A stretch of DNA of 64,000 nt, taken from positions 1,178,001-1,242,000 of the forward strand of contig NW_024104286.1 of assembly GCF_003945595.2 (NCBI RefSeq), read 5' to 3'. The DNA is from Pipra filicauda. Taxonomy: Eukaryota; Chordata; Aves; Passeriformes; Pipridae. Position 1 is the stretch's first letter; each line of letters begins with the position of its first letter. Shown here piece after piece: positions 1 through 15,300 of the stretch. Both the position numbers and the translations under genes were made by a program. Below the pieces are notes generated by a model. That model did no database searches and was not told where the DNA came from. It was given only the letters and a program-made list of their open reading frames with translations.

Positions 1-3000
1 AAATAGTGCAATTTCACCTGTGAAATCAGCACTTATTAGAGCCAACTGGTTTCTTTACTGGTCAGAGAGATCCTATATTACTTCAGGGTTATTTTGTACA
101 GATCAGCCATATCCCTCCCCTCACCAGGACACCAAGGCTGCTGATTAACTGGCAGATGCCTTGCTGTAGCTCAGAGATGAAGATGTTTGTTATCCTGGAG
201 CAGAATCAATAATTGTGCTGCTTTGCATCCAATGTCTGTAATTCCTGGCAAGCACAAGGACTTTTCTGCTATCTTAACCCTGACTACTATTTAATTAGAG
301 GATTTTAAAAGGGTAAATACATCCGGGTAAATACATCCATCTGTCCTATGCAAAGACTTTCTTATGATGATAAGCTGAGCAGCCAGAACATCAGATCCTT
401 CAAGATCCTTTCTTTCAGGTCAGCTCTCTTCTGTACTCATCTTTCTGCCTTTAAGAATAGAATTTATCTAGTGCCCTCAGCAGGTGCTATAGCCTTCCTA
501 GTGCCGGTGAATTCTCACTCTCTTTGTTTTCCAACTTCTCCTCCCATCTCTGTTCAAAGTGTGTCTTATCTTCAGAAAGCAGAGCATGCAGTGAAAACAA
601 ACCAATATATACGTACAGTAAATATCAGGTCAGGATACGTAACTCGGTTTACCACAGCAGGGTGGCATTTCTGAGATAGGTGTTTAAGGTACAGAAAAGG
701 ATTTTCTGGGCTATCAGATACATGGCTTCTGTTGGGAGAAAAGTAATAGGGTTTGTGTTGCTTCATTAGAATAACAAATGAAAAAGTAGAGTGCACTGAA
801 TGCCAAAGCCATATTTATCTTCATGCCATATTCAGCGCTTTCTCGAGGCGAATGTTCTTGCTCAGAAAGGAATTGTGAAAATGCAGACTGAGGCAGCAAG
901 TTCCAAAGCCTCTGTGCACACTTTTCATCAGCACATTTTGAATTCCTTTGCTCTCAGGAAATTCCTCAGGTTATGGATACTTGAGTTTAATGATGAACCT
1001 GTTTCATCAAAGGTTGAATCAGGATCTTGGGCCTTGCTGGAAAGGGCAACTGGGCAATACTACAGAGAAGGCAGCAGTAAATGTTACAGATACCTCCTTG
1101 GAGTTTTGGGGGTTTTGTGGGTGGGGGTGAAATTTTTGGATTTTTTTGTTTGTTTGTTTTTCCTCTGGTGGGAAAGCTGATGGACAAGCACTGCAGTGTA
1201 TTGCTACCTCAGCAGTGTCAGTACCACTTTTTTGTGGTTTGTGGTCTTACCATTATTGTTGTAGGCTGGTTGCATTTTGTGGTATGGGTTAATTCCTTTT
1301 TAATAAATTCAGGTCATTTCATACAACACCTTGTTTTTAGAGCAACTTCTCAGAAGAAAGCCATGAAAAAATGAATGCTGGTTATGGAAGGCTATAGGCT
1401 TAAAGTCTGAGAGTACTGCATCATTTATAGCACTTTTATGTAAGTGTGCCAACTTCTTTGATTTATGTGTGTGTATATTTGGACTTCTTTTCTTCCTTCT
1501 ATCCCAGAAATTGATTCTGTTTTGTCATGCCTCTGGGCCTATTTAAAGACTGCATCATGTTCCATCACCTGCCTGATTACAGTGAATACACTGGAACAAG
1601 TGCCCAAACGCTTCACTTCCAGAGGACAAGGGCATTTGTGGCTGCCTGCGAGGATGAGGACAGGTGGTTTTGCTACTGCACAGAATATGGATGCCTCTGT
1701 TCTGGGGATCAGAAAAGGGGATGGTGTTTGTGTGCCTTTCCCAGGATGTGTCCTCCCTCATTCTGCAATTGGAAATTTTATCTGAATGTGACTGGTCAAG
1801 GTGTTTGGGATTGTGGCGGCCTAATAGGAGTAAGTGGTGTTACAGAGGTGTGCAAGTTGGTTTTGATGCATCTCCAATGTGTCAAACTTATATGCCAGCT
1901 CTAAACACTGTGCACCCACAAGCACCTTCTTTGGGCTGTGTCAGACATGGTGTTACTCTGCTGCTCAGCACATTCCTGCCAGGACAGCCATGGACAGAAG
2001 CATGGTGAGACACCTTCGGAAGCACTTGCAAAAGAAGGATCACATTAGATTTACTGAGTGGTAGCTTTCCAGAGAGGCATAGAAATCCTACATGTTTTCT
2101 GACTTCTTTGGTTATTTACCATGACAGATTAATCTAAAGCTCCTGACTGAACCCATTGAGTGTTAATATGATTATTGTCCAGCCACTTTAGAGGGAAGAA
2201 GGTCTGGTAATTTAAGGAGATGAAGACGAGTGTGTGGAAAAAGCACTTAGAGATTTCCACCCCCTGGGCATGAAAGCACTGTGTCTTGGAAGTAACCTGT
2301 GAGAGAATATGAAGAGCACCATCTACTGATGCAGAAGAAAATAAAGCATTTGTATACAAAGCCTTTTCTTTTCCTTCTCTTTAATCAAGTTGTTGCTTAC
2401 TTTCTCAGTGCAGGCTTTAATCTGGATTTTGTTTGCCTGTAGCAAGATATTTTAACTATTGACTCCCCTTGCTAATGGTGCTGACAGAGAAGATGAAGTG
2501 CTTGTACATGATCTGTTCTGTCCGTCAGCAATCCCACCAAAGAAGGGGCCCAGTTAGCACCCTTGATATGCATAGATATGCCTGCCAAATATATCAGCTG
2601 CCTGCCTAATCCTTATTGTCATGGCAGTTGCTTTCAGTATCAGGTTAGAAAAGCATGTTGAGCTTCCACAGACTGTCATGGTCTCTTTCCAGTGCCAGCT
2701 CCCCTCAGCCTTCTGCCTGAAAGCTGAATGACTTTTGACAACCTTACCTGACAGCTTTATGTGTTCCGTGGTTGGAACACTCTGCAAACTTCAGGGACTG
2801 ATACTGTCATAGTTTGTTGTGCGTGGGAGTGGGTCATGAGGGTCTTTTTGCTGTCAGCTCCTAGGCAGACCATGCTGTGTTCACCTTAGAAATTTGGAAT
2901 CATCTTAAAATGAAAGTATAGGTTTTTACCTCTCTGGATCTCTGTCAGCCTGAACTGCCCCCTCTCTCCTATGGAGGACTGTCTCTATATTTCAATCTTG

Positions 3001-5839
3001 TGTCCTCATCGCTGACTAGTGCTCCATCACCAGGCCCTCTTGTTCAGTGTCAGATTGGGCATGAAGTTGCATCATTCAGAATCCTTGGTTAATTTAAATT
3101 TACTTAATTCAGGTGAGCTCCTACAGGAATTATCAGACCTGCACAGATATCTGTGTCTCGTACATTGCAATGTTTCTATCCTGTTACTACCTGATGTATG
3201 AAAGAGCATGGACTTGCTTTCTATTTTAGAAAAGCACAAGGCTGCCTCTTTTGTTGTACACCAGCACCACTTAGTGCTGAGATGTTCCAGAGGCCACTAA
3301 TGGAAAAACAAGTTTATATATGATGATGTTCGATTTCTAAGTGAAGCCTAAGTTTGTGAGGCTTTGTGGCAGCACCTGTTTTCTGTTCTGTCTTTGCTCT
3401 TTCTTCCCTGCCCACCTCCACTTTATAGAGCATATTTCACAGCGTATTTTCCTACTGTAGCACTACATCTGTCAAGCACACAGCTTATGCACTGGAGCCT
3501 AGGGTACAACTCATGTCTTGGGCCACCCCTTGCCAGCCTTCAGCCAGTCAATTCCAAAACTATAGATCCAGCAACTGCTGCGGTTACAAACTTCAAGATT
3601 CTGGGTGTTCTGCGTTTCCAAGTTTCTGTAAACTCTAATGGATATGAACAGATTGAATGCAGTCAGAACATTAACAAGGGAGAGAGAATCTTAGACTGGT
3701 TATTCTGCTCGGGGAAAAAAAAGCCAAAAGTGATTTTTGGATAGTGAAGTGCTACCAGCTTGGGGTTGTTTTCTGTTGGTTTTTTACTCCATTAATCAGC
3801 TGATTTAGTAGAGTTATTTTCTTCTTAAAAACCTTGTTTTACAAAATCTGCTGAGTTCAGTTTAGTGCAGGTGATTACAGTGATTCTTGCTTATGTCTGT
3901 TATCTCTGAACTGCAGAAAAAAACAGATCTGGAACTACAGTAGCATCTCATTTCCTGGGAGGGAAAGAGACAAGTAAAGCATTGAAACATTCTGCTCTTC
4001 TGAACATATTCTTCCTGATGCCAGAGGAATGTAAGACTTGAATGAAACTACTGCTGCCTTACCTTGCTCTGACACATAAACTAACACGAACAAAAAGAAA
4101 TATGTAAGATTTTTGTGCATCACAAGCTTTAACAAATGATATTTCTGATGCCTTACATATTTAAATGTGACACTTTTGATACAGACTCAAGATGTTTCAT
4201 AGCTAATTATTTCTTTCATTGTCACAGATAGCATTTGGTGGTCACTTTCTGAACAAGTGTAGACCAGCTGATGCTTGTTTACAAACAGTGCTGCCTAAAG
4301 CAAGACTTGGAGAGTGAGCACAGGCTGCCTGAGCAGAGCTCACCTACATAATACTAGACAGCAGAAGCTGCTGTTTGTAGTACATCAGATTCTAAATGTT
4401 TGGACAATATCCAGAGGTTTTGATTGCAGTTTTCCGAGTGCAAATAATCTCCATTGTCCTCTCCAAAACCCTTGGCCTGGTACTCATGTGTCGTAGAAAA
4501 CAGCAAAGTACAGAGGTGGCAGCTGCAGAAAGACAGCAAGATCTTTAGGATCAGGGCATAGGGAAAATGGAGACTCCTCTCCTTTAGAGTGCTCAGCAGT
4601 CATGCACCCCTGAGGGACTAGGGCATAAATACCTTCAGCTAGTATGAAAATGAATCAAGCTGACAAAAGCACTGTCTCTTTTTATTTCAGGGTGAAGGGA
4701 AAATGTTCAAAAATACTTAATAACTTACTATGGAACCGTCCTTATGCTTATATAATTTTCTATTTACACCTGGTTTTGACTATCATCATATTCTTTGGTT
4801 TTCACAGAAGAGTGGGGAAGTGTGGAGATACAACTGTGTAAAGTTTCTAAGTTTGTCACAGTTATCTGGCAAGTATCTGCCAAAGCCTTCCAGACAGAGG
4901 CATCATCTGCTTGCTCTATGCTTTATTTAAGCCATTTTCTTATTTCATTGTAAGACTCCATTGCAGCTTCCAGTTCACTCTTTTTTCTATACTAAATAAT
5001 TTGGTTGTAGTAATTGATTTGCCCAGTAAAGAAAATCAGATGGAGGATTGGTGAGAGCTTCCATAGCTAGAAGAGTTTAATATTTCACAACAAAATATAT
5101 TTAGGACTAGAAACTGATTTCCAGATTAGATAGATTTTGTGATCCGTATCGTTTCTTACAATGAGTAGTTCAGCTACTGTGTCTTTGCATACTGACTGGA
5201 AAGAATTAATGATATATTTTAATTTTTAAAACTGTTTCATTATCCTAAAAATACGTGGGTAGGTTAAAAAAAAAAAGGCACATTTGTTTGGGGGCTTTTG
5301 ATCTTTGTTTGAACTTTGTATCTCTTTCTTCAGGTTTGAAGCTCAAGCAGATCTTGCAGCAAAGATTATGCTCTAGGCACAGCAGTGTGAAACAATCTAC
5401 TTCATGACACTTTTCTTCTAGTAGAATTTGAGGGTTTGGTCTTGAACTGCAAGAAAAGATTTTACCTGGAATATGTAACACTCTAACGAAGTAAAGCTAA
5501 ATAGAGATACAAAAGCGTTCTAGCTGTGTATTTGTCATTTGCTCCATGCCAGTGCATCCCAAGGCTTAAAATTTTTTTCTTGAAGCTGGAGTTTTCTCTA
5601 GGAATTACTTTCCTTGTATTATAATCTAGCCTGGGGAAGTTTTGGGAACAAGTAGGGTAGTGACACTTTGTGTTGTCTTGGTTTTGATGTTGCTTGTTTG
5701 TTTAGTAGCAATTCTACTACTTTTATGGACGTTTTCCTTTGTATCCGAGGTCAAAAAAAGCCATCTAGATAGAATGAACACTGTCTCAAAGAATTCCTGG
5801 TTGCTGCCACACACAGAGTTTGTAGAAGACTGAAGCTTT

Positions 5840-6300
5840 AGTTGGATCCCTGCACTGCCTGTGCAGGCACAGAGGTGAGAGGGGGTGCAGTGGGGGCCCT
5901 GGCAGGTGATCACTAGCAGCGAGGGGGAGGCAGGTCCCTGTTGTTTTGCATGAACCCTCGTGCCTTCTTTAACCTGTAAAACCCACTGAGCATCCAACTA
6001 CTTTCTGTGCCGCTGTGGGAACACAGCCTTGATCTCTGCCTCGTGTGGCCCCTGTGGGGGACAGTTTGACCTTCCACAGGGGCTTGAACTCCAACAGCCC
6101 CAGTGAGAGCCCATGTCCAGGGCAGGCTGGCAACACAGGTGCTGCAGGGGATGAAATGGGGCTCTGCCTGAGATGAGTCATTGGTGCCCTGCAGCCAGTT
6201 TTCGCTCTTTTGCAGGTCCTCCACAGCCTTTGATGGAGCACAGAGGCAGCAATAGCTCATTTCCTGGCTGGCAGGGCCAGAGCAGAGCCATCTGCGTCTC
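5840..6300. other. GC-rich patch of unknown origin
   Basis: About 460 bases are clearly richer in G and C than the surrounding AT-rich DNA, and frames are open on the minus strand for up to 129 codons. CpG is not especially frequent, so it does not look like a promoter island. A decayed repeat is a reasonable guess. I could not match it to a family, and the protein frames show no known motif. Confidence 0.3.
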
Positions 6301-9300
6301 ATGTCTAGAGCTAATGACCTTTATAGATGTGTATATCCATGATAATGTCATTCTTTTGTGGTGTCAAATTTTATATTAGCCAATTTCATATTTACCCAAC
6401 GACTATATGAAAGGCAATATGCACCTTTCTATGTTTGAGTAGCTTGCACAGAAAGCTCACAATTGGACTTGGTAACATTTACTGAATGAGTTTTCCATGA
6501 AAAGGTCACTTTAAATAAGATCTAAAATTTTCATTAAAAATTGTTTTGATGTTTCATTTTGGAAAAGCTTGAGCAAGTATTTCTTGAATACTTTCCTTGA
6601 CTCCCCTGTTTCAGCAGCATGTCACCATATATTTTTTGAACTCAAAGAGTTGTGGATAAACACTACTTACTTTTCAGAATCTCATTTCAAATGGTTGACT
6701 TTGGGGTCAAAGCTTTTTGAAACTTCTGGGCTTCTTCAAAGGACAAAGTGTATTGTAACTATGACTAGTTAGACTAATGTTTCTTTACAGTGGAACATAT
6801 TCTTCTGAGTTTATTATCAAAACAACTTTTATTACTTGGAGTGGGTCTACAGGGGAAAATGAGAACAAAAATGGAACAAGGACTGAAGAGACAGGAGGTT
6901 ATGAAACAAAAATAATATAGAGATGTAAGGGAAGTGGAAAAATATGTGGCAGGGACCAGTAATTAGGGCAACAAAATATAGCCAAACGATTAATAAAACT
7001 GAAGATACCTGAATGAAAGGGGACACTTATAAAAAAGAACTCCCAAAAGTAAATGGCAGGAAGGGTTTGTATCACCACTGAAATGAGATGTGGAGACATG
7101 TAAGGAAATAGAAGTGCAGTGAATTCATAAGGAAAGGAAGGTGAGGGGAGGAAGAGAAGGGAAATCTTCTGTTGGTTCTTTAAGCAGATTCAAGCCAGAT
7201 CTCCAGGGACTGGAACATTTCCATCCCTTACCTGCAGTTAGCATGTATGGTAGCTGGTTAGCACCTGTTGAGATGTTAAGTGACTTGCTGAGGGCTTCAG
7301 TCAAGTGGTGTCTGCTGCCTCCTCACCGTTCAAAATGCTGCCCACCCTGCATGGTAATATTTCCCAACAAGCCCAAGATCACCCTAATGGTAAATGCTTT
7401 TATTGGGGCATTAAGTAATGTGCTCTGGGACTCTCAGTGGGCAAGAACAGTGTCTCACAAATCGCAAAGGGATTGTTGAACACAGCCAAGCAATTTAGAG
7501 GACTTAGATTATGGTTTAGAAGATGGATGCCAAAGGTAAATGAGAAAAGGTCACTGACCTTTCCTGATATGCAACCCATGTTAGCAGCACTGCTGCACAG
7601 TGAATAATTTAACTTCCTCCTGTCAGCTGCCTGACTGGCTGACAAGCCCATCTGAACCTTTGCAATTGAAGGCAATAAAATTTACCATACCCTCTTCAAA
7701 TCTTTATTCAGTTCCCTACTCCTAATCCATCTTTCAGCTCTGTGAGAAATAAGTGAGGCTGAAGCCTGTTTTCAAGTTTCCTTCACAAATTAAAGGCTAG
7801 ATAACCATACTCTGCAGATTCCTTGCAGTAGTAGCTGAGCCGTCCTTTTGATAGGGAAAGCAGCGTGTGGCTGAAGATGTGATGTCCTGGAAAATTAATT
7901 TCTTCCTGAGGGTTTTTGGCAGCATGGTTCAAGGCCCCATATTAATATCTTTCAGCCAATGTCCTGGATCTTAATCTTTCTCCTTTTAATTCCTAAGAGT
8001 AATTTAGGTCAGAGAAGACAGTAAGAAATCAGCTCCCTTCTGAGGGTCAGGAAGAGAATGACTCTAAGAGCTCCAAGTAAAGCCAGATCAAACTCATTGA
8101 CCAGCACCTGCACAAAAGCTTTAGGGAGTTTCTTGGTGGGTTCATAAAATAACTGCTAGTGGAAATAGCAACATCCATACAGAGAAGGGTTACCATGGCA
8201 ATTCTAGGCTAAAAAAGGGACCTAGTTTAAAAGTCCTTCACTACTGGGATTCATCATCATCATGGCTGGGCTTCGCAAATGAAGATTTGGGAAGGCTCTA
8301 TCCATGTTTGTTACAAGCACGCTGGTGGCTTATGAGGCCAATAAGAGACAGACATATCCGATTGCAAAAGGCACAGCAGAAAGACTCCTTAGATGGTATA
8401 TTCTGCAAGACACGGTTCTTTCTGTGTTGTCTTTTCTCCTCGAGAGTGACCTGGGATTCATAGAGCATTGTGAATCCTTCACTCACACTTCCATTTTGAA
8501 TGACAATTTGTAATGAAGAAACAAACTGGCTTGTGGCGAAGAGAGTAGGCTCCAGGAGGTCTGCTGACAGGAGACCTTTTGCCCGAATGGCTTGAGCAGG
8601 GCAAACAGATGTCTCCTTCAGTGAGCTATTTTGAATCTAGGAAAGGTGGGATGCGATCCTTTGAAATACTGTATATTAGGGAAGGCAGTATAATTTAAGT
8701 CAGCCATTGTGATATCAGTTGGTCAGTGCTGGCAACCCAGGACCTAACTATTTCTAAAACAGTTCTGTATATTCTTGTCTCTACAGTTCCAGCTCCGCTC
8801 TTCTTGGCTCTAGCACTTGCTTCGTTACTGTGCTATTGTAAGAGAGAGCACGAAGAACAAACTTGCTTTTACTGTCAAGTGAACTTGAAACAGAGTTGCA
8901 TTTGGAGAATGCTTGGGTTTACTCCTAGAGTTTGTCTGAAGGCTACAGATCCGTGCAAAAGGGACGGGTGGGGGATGCATACAAATCCATGAATACTACA
9001 AAACTAGGTAAATACTGGATACTGTGCAAATCCATTACCTAAGCAGTGACAAAGTTTGGAATAGCATCTAATCAAGAGTGTTAATGAATGAAGCCATACT
9101 GAAAGCCAATATCAAGAGTGTACTTGACCTGAATGATACATCTAAAAAAATATGCTGTTGTGAGAAAAGCCCACTGGATCAGCTGGGTGGTCAGTGCAGC
9201 ATGCAAACAATATTTGCTTGAGGTGTTCAGCTTGGGATTTCATTATTTTGATTGAAAGGAAAAACTATTGGTGGCTTGTTTAAGGTAATTAACATGAAAG

Positions 9301-12300
9301 CATTTAAAGGGAAAGGCAACTTGTTCTTCTTCCAGAACAAACAGCAAAAAGCATCCTGAAATCTACAAAATACTTTTAAGGACATCAACATTTGAAATAA
9401 AATTAGTCCCTTTACATCCATAAGATTCAGGATTGCCTTTATTCCAGGAAACTGAAGTATCCTGTTGGCTCTGAGACTAGCTTGCAAGTTGCTACACAAA
9501 ATCAAATTTTAAGGCTCTCAAGAAATAAGCAAGTGCGACTTGTGCTACTTGCATGCAGTGCTAAATCAGCAGGGTTTTTAATGTAAAATGCACTATGTCT
9601 GTAACTTTCCTGACAAGGTACAGGAAGAATAGGAGAACATAATTATTTTTTTAGTTCAAGGTCATTCATCTTTCACTCTTGGTACTCAGTCTTTTAATAT
9701 TCACATCCATATATAAGGAATCTCTTTGTGGCTGTAAATATGATTTAGCAAGTGATTTTCTTTGAAGCTGAAAAGAACATGATGGAAACATGAGGTAATT
9801 TAATGCATTATTTTATAGTTGCAGTGGTAAAAGTATATATTAAAAGACTTGGATTTTCTTGTAATGAAGTTACTACGTGTATGTTTTAGGCAAGGATGTT
9901 CAAATTCCTGGAATGCCAGAAAGAACTAATGCTGTTTCAAAAACTAGATGTATACATAAGTAACTATCAGTATTACATTGCTTGCCAAACATTACTACAA
10001 AAACATGAAATAAAGGACAAACTTTTTATATATTCTAAATATTGCTCAATCTACCCATGTGACTATTTTGTACTTAGTGTTTTGGACTAATATACATTTA
10101 CATACTTACATGAATGTATATATATATGCATATACACGTACACGTGTATGCACTGCTTCACGTTCCAGTTCTCACTGTCAGGTTCCCAGAGTAACTCAGC
10201 AGTTTACATGCATTATTACTATAATATGTATGTAAAATCTTGCCACTGTTACAATTTATTGCTTTTTCTGCCCAGAAAGCTCTTTTCTTTGAGGGCACAA
10301 AGGATCCTGGAGGAGGGACCATATTTACCTGTGGTTGCAAAGTGTCAGACACAGTAGGTGACCTAAAAATTAATTAATAACATATAAGTCCTTTCTCTTC
10401 TGTCCTGATACTAAACAAATGTTTGGGGCCCAGGCAGATCATAGACCATATCTATTAAGCTATTTTCAAGTGATCATCTTTTGGAAAAGCATTAAGCTGA
10501 ATTATCTTTTACTTACCTTTGCCTTTTTCAGCAGCATAGCTACAGCCTATAAATGGTACCTCTTAATTCCTCTCATGTTGAAACATTTCCTAAAGGTCAA
10601 ATATGCTCATGACCAAACCTGTTGGCCTAAGTTCATGTTCCTTCTCCAGCACTTAGAATGCAAATGCTGTGAAATAGTCTAGCATTAAAAGGTGCTAATT
10701 AGCTCAACATAAAACACTAAAATGAAAAAAAGTGTAGGTAGGTTATATCCATCAACCCACTAGATTTTTCCTAATAACTTTCTCATTGATTTAGAAATAC
10801 ATATTCTAGTCTCTCATGGCTATTGAGTCAGTCCTACAATAGTTAAGTAATATGAAAAGACTGAATTCTTTGCAGATCTCTAAATGGCCACTTGAAGTTA
10901 TTTAAATCTTATAGCTGCTTTTCTTAGATAATATCTTCTGATAATGAAACAGTTCTAAGCATTTTAAAAGCTCATCTTTCTTCCTTTTGAATATAAAAGG
11001 ATATCAAAACATAGTATTTAATGGGAACACAGTAAAAGCTTAAATTATGGAAAGTTCCTGCCTCCCATTAATAAACCCAAGATTGCAACAGGCTCAGAGG
11101 GAAGTGAGTTGAGTTTTGTAGTTGCCAGTAATACCCTCATTGCTTCAGTGATAGGAAGGAAAAGGTGATTCAGAATCATTCTGCTTGGTCTCATGCCAAA
11201 AGGGAATTTGTTCCCTGATTTTCACCACCAGCAATCAATAGAAAACATTCCAATTTGGACATTTAGGATTTGAGATGGAATCAGAACTTCTCAACCATTT
11301 TCCTAGAGCTATCTTAAAATACTGTTTCATGTATTTGTGGAACATTAGAATAACAGGATTAACAAGAAAAAGTTGAGTCATAGAGAAACTTGACACAACC
11401 TATCAAACAACTTATAGCTGTGTGGTTTATAATGATAAGCTGCTGAAACTTTTTCAGGTTCCATGTTTTCAAGATTGGAGTAACACTGAAAAGTTTTGTC
11501 ACACTGAAGTTTCAAGACATAAGTTTAATTATGTAGCATAGTTCCTTTGCATTTAGGTAATGAGGACAGCAAGTGAGAACACAGCACGATATCTCACCTT
11601 GACATTACTGGGGCGTCTCTTTGTTCATATTATCAGGATTTTGCCAAAACAATGGGACAGGAAATGTGACAAACTCAGAAGAGAAAAAGAGATCTGTAGC
11701 AAGAACTGGAGCAATAGAGAGTTTGAGCTAATTAATCAAATCTAGTATTGCTGGCAACTGGTCACCTCTGTGCATTAAGTCAAATTTTCCTTAATTTATA
11801 CCTGGGAGGTACATGTAAGAGATATTTAAAACCATAATTTAGAAAAAAAGAGAAAAAAAGAAAAGCAGCTGCGACTTGTTTACTTTTACTTGTTTTCTTT
11901 AGCTTAACGAAGAGTCTTCCAGGTCAACTCAGGTCTACCAAAAGGGTTCAGAAATACTTTGTTAAAGACTCTGCTTTATCTCAACCTTTTGTAAGTAGGG
12001 AACGTGCATTTTGTCATGGCTCGGAACAGCTGTTGCAGGTGCTGTGCCTCAGAGTTTGTGGGATTTTACACTGATTATGACACAGAGAAAGGAATTGCTC
12101 AGGAAATCCAGCTACATATATCCATATGCAAAAAGCCATTGCTCAAATTTAATTGGGTAGGATTACAAGTGAAAAATGGCCTTCATTAGCATAATATTAT
12201 TTTCAGGATACTATTAGGGGTTAGGAGTTTCTCCAGAGAACTTGCACACCACATTCATCAACAGAAAGCAACAGCAATTCTCTCTTCCAGAAAAACTTCC

Positions 12301-15300
12301 GATTTACATAGCCAGCCTTGAGTCATGATGCAGGTTTTATAAATGACTTTGTCAATCTAAAAGATGCTTGCTATTCAAATTATGAAGCCCCTGTGAGTAC
12401 AGGCCCATTACTCTGAATAGAGAGGCCATGAAAACATCAGTAACTCTGACATAAAACTGATGTATTGTGTAATAATGTTTCACGTAGAACCTGGAGCTTC
12501 ATTTATCAGCAATGTCTGTATCTGGGTTTTGTTCAGGTTACAAATGAAACCCTGAATGCTTCAGTCACATCACAGATGTTAATAAAATGGCATAATAGAG
12601 AGGCTGAGCAAGATGGATTCGGTATGTAATGACTCTTTCGAGCCAAATGCTCATGAAGATTAGTGAAGGAGGATGGATGAGAATCTCCACCTCAAAATTA
12701 TACTAAACATCTTCCTACCAATAGCAAATTGATCTATCTGCTGTGGAAGAAGTAAATAGGTAAAAGGCAGGTTTCTTATCTAACCGTCAGCTTGAACAAT
12801 TCAGCTCATTCTAGTAGCTTTGACATATTGCTAGTTGCTGGTTTTGACCATTAACTTTCCCTACATGTAGATCAAAACTATTACAGGGAAAGCTAGCAGT
12901 TAAAATCCAGCAGAATGTGGATTTGGAAGGAAAGGCAAAATTGGATAGAGAACAGGGTAGGAAAGAAAGGGTGAAAGAAACGAGATTCAGAAAAGTCTAA
13001 GGATAAATTTGAAGCTAAAATGCAAACCAATTCATATAACTTAAAGCTGCTTTTTCTCTCTTACAATAATCCGTGTGTGTTACCAGATTCAGTGACTTAG
13101 AGAGTAAAGAGTTAAGCTTTCTTGACCACAACCTGGATCTGGAACTCCTCTGAGGAAGCCCTTGTGATTTAGTTTCATTTCTTTAAGAGCTCTTGGCATG
13201 TGTCTGCAGCATGGGAATAATGCTGCTTCCTGGTAGCACTGACTTGTGTCATGTGTGAGTAGTTAAGTATGGCAATTAAGTGTGACTCCTGCACAGAAGG
13301 TCAGGCCTATATAAGTTGCTAGCCAGGGTGAAAGCCAACTGCAGCCTGGCCACTTTCCTGAGTGGATGTACTCTGCTTTGTGTCTGAGAGCAGCGGAGAC
13401 AAAATTAAAGTAAGCAATGTGTCCTGTGAAGCATAGCCTCCCTTGCCTCTATGTCTCTTTAAATATTTAAATATTCTCTTTAAGTAGAGAAGGATCTCCC
13501 TGATCCTTCTTCCTCTCCAAATGCTCTGTTCAGGGAAGGGATGAAGGTTTTCAGAGGTATCATCACAGCAGTATGTCCTTACCCAGAATAATATCTTCTG
13601 TCTGTTATTGTTCAGATTGCATTCAGACATAGGAATATCAACAAGGCTGTAACAAGATTGCTAGGCAATATATTTTAAATTCCATAGGAGGTTATGTAGA
13701 TGGATCTATGGGCTCCTGTGCTGGTATACTACAGGTCAGTGGGGTTTCTTAATATCTCACTATTCAACTTGTTAGAAATTATTTATTCTTAGAATAAAGG
13801 GAAATAGCTGCAGAAACTGCTGAGTTCTTGCAAATGTATCAGGTTCCTTTTGAATTGCTTCTGGGATGCAATGATAAATCTTACCTGATGTTTTTTGCCA
13901 CTGTCTTTCTAAGGAGAAAAATACTTTTACTTTTAACAAGAATGTAGAAGAGCATGCAGTTTCATTACTTCTCACATTGAAATCTCAGATTATAGTTAAT
14001 CCTGTGCTTTTCAGATTTACACTTTTGATTCCCACAGGACTACAGATCTGCTTCTGAAAGCTTTTCTCTTCTGCCTCTCATCTTGATCCCACATGCTGTT
14101 TTTCAAGGTGACACACCGCTCTTCAAACATCAGAGGAGGTAGGGAAGGAGAGGAGAAATCATTCCATTATAAATTGGTGCAAAATTAAGTAATACTTTAA
14201 AATGTTACAAAGAAAACATTTAATCTCCCAAGGTATTACAGGGCCAGTGCATCCCCACCTTCTGCATCCCCCTAATCCTATTAGACACCACAAGGAATAA
14301 GCAGCTGGCACAATAAGAAATGCCAAATAAATGTTTTTGAACTGCTTGAAAGTATGAAAAAAAAAAAAAAGTTGAGATGGATATAAAGCACTGGGAGCGT
14401 GACAAGAATCTGGGAGTATTCACCCTCCAGTCTTTATTCATAACAGCTGTCGCTCAAAGTTTAGCCCTGGTAAGGTCTTAAACCTACCAGAGACTTTTTG
14501 ATCTGGGTATCATTTTGCATGAATGTTTTCATTAATTGCTGCTTTCTTTCAGTATTATGATGGTGTTTCTTTCTCAGCTAAATGAAGAAAAGTATTTGTG
14601 TGGGCTCTGCAATTTGAAGATGTTTTCAAGGAATATGATTATCTGAGTGCCTATCTCTGTTTTAAAATGTGTCCTGTAATTCACTAGGTAAGAATGAAGA
14701 GGTGATGAGATGCTGCTGTTACCTGGTGTCCCTGTTCCTTCAAACACTCTTTGCAGCAGAATGCTCTGGTGAGTGTCCTGGTAATTGCTGGGGTTTTGCT
14801 GTCTTTCTTTTTTTAATCTGATGCCTCTCCATTCATGAAGTTCAAAGTATTTGCATAGCTGTCATTTCTGCCTCTCATTCCACAGAGGAAACTGAGGCAG
14901 AGAAGAGAGGAAAGAATTGCATTCAAGGAGATAACATTAATGCATAAATACAATTTAGGTTTTAGTCTGCCCTTTCTCTGTCTAGTGAGTTGTTCCTGTA
15001 TCCCCTTCTCCAGTGGAGTACAGTTAGTCAGTCCCTAACAAAGGGAAGCCTGTTGAGGCCATACAATGTTCCTTTCAGGTGCAAACTGTAAAAGGTTTCC
15101 TAGGTATCTAACCCCAAACCAGTGAACCCATACTTGTAAATCACATCTGTATTAACACAGATGTTCCTAAACTAAGCCAATTTGTAATGTAACTGATCTT
15201 TTGAAAAGTCAGATGTAACTAAAGATCTCCTAGTTGTTTATTCCACTATGGCAATATAGATAAAAACATCTGCTTCAAAAAGTTCTTAATAGGGTCTCCT

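Noticed and set aside
1465..2008. Overlapping cysteine-rich frames on the + strand
   Set aside because: Three frames are open at once with no conserved spacing of cysteines, no signal peptide and no splice context. Chance is the better explanation.
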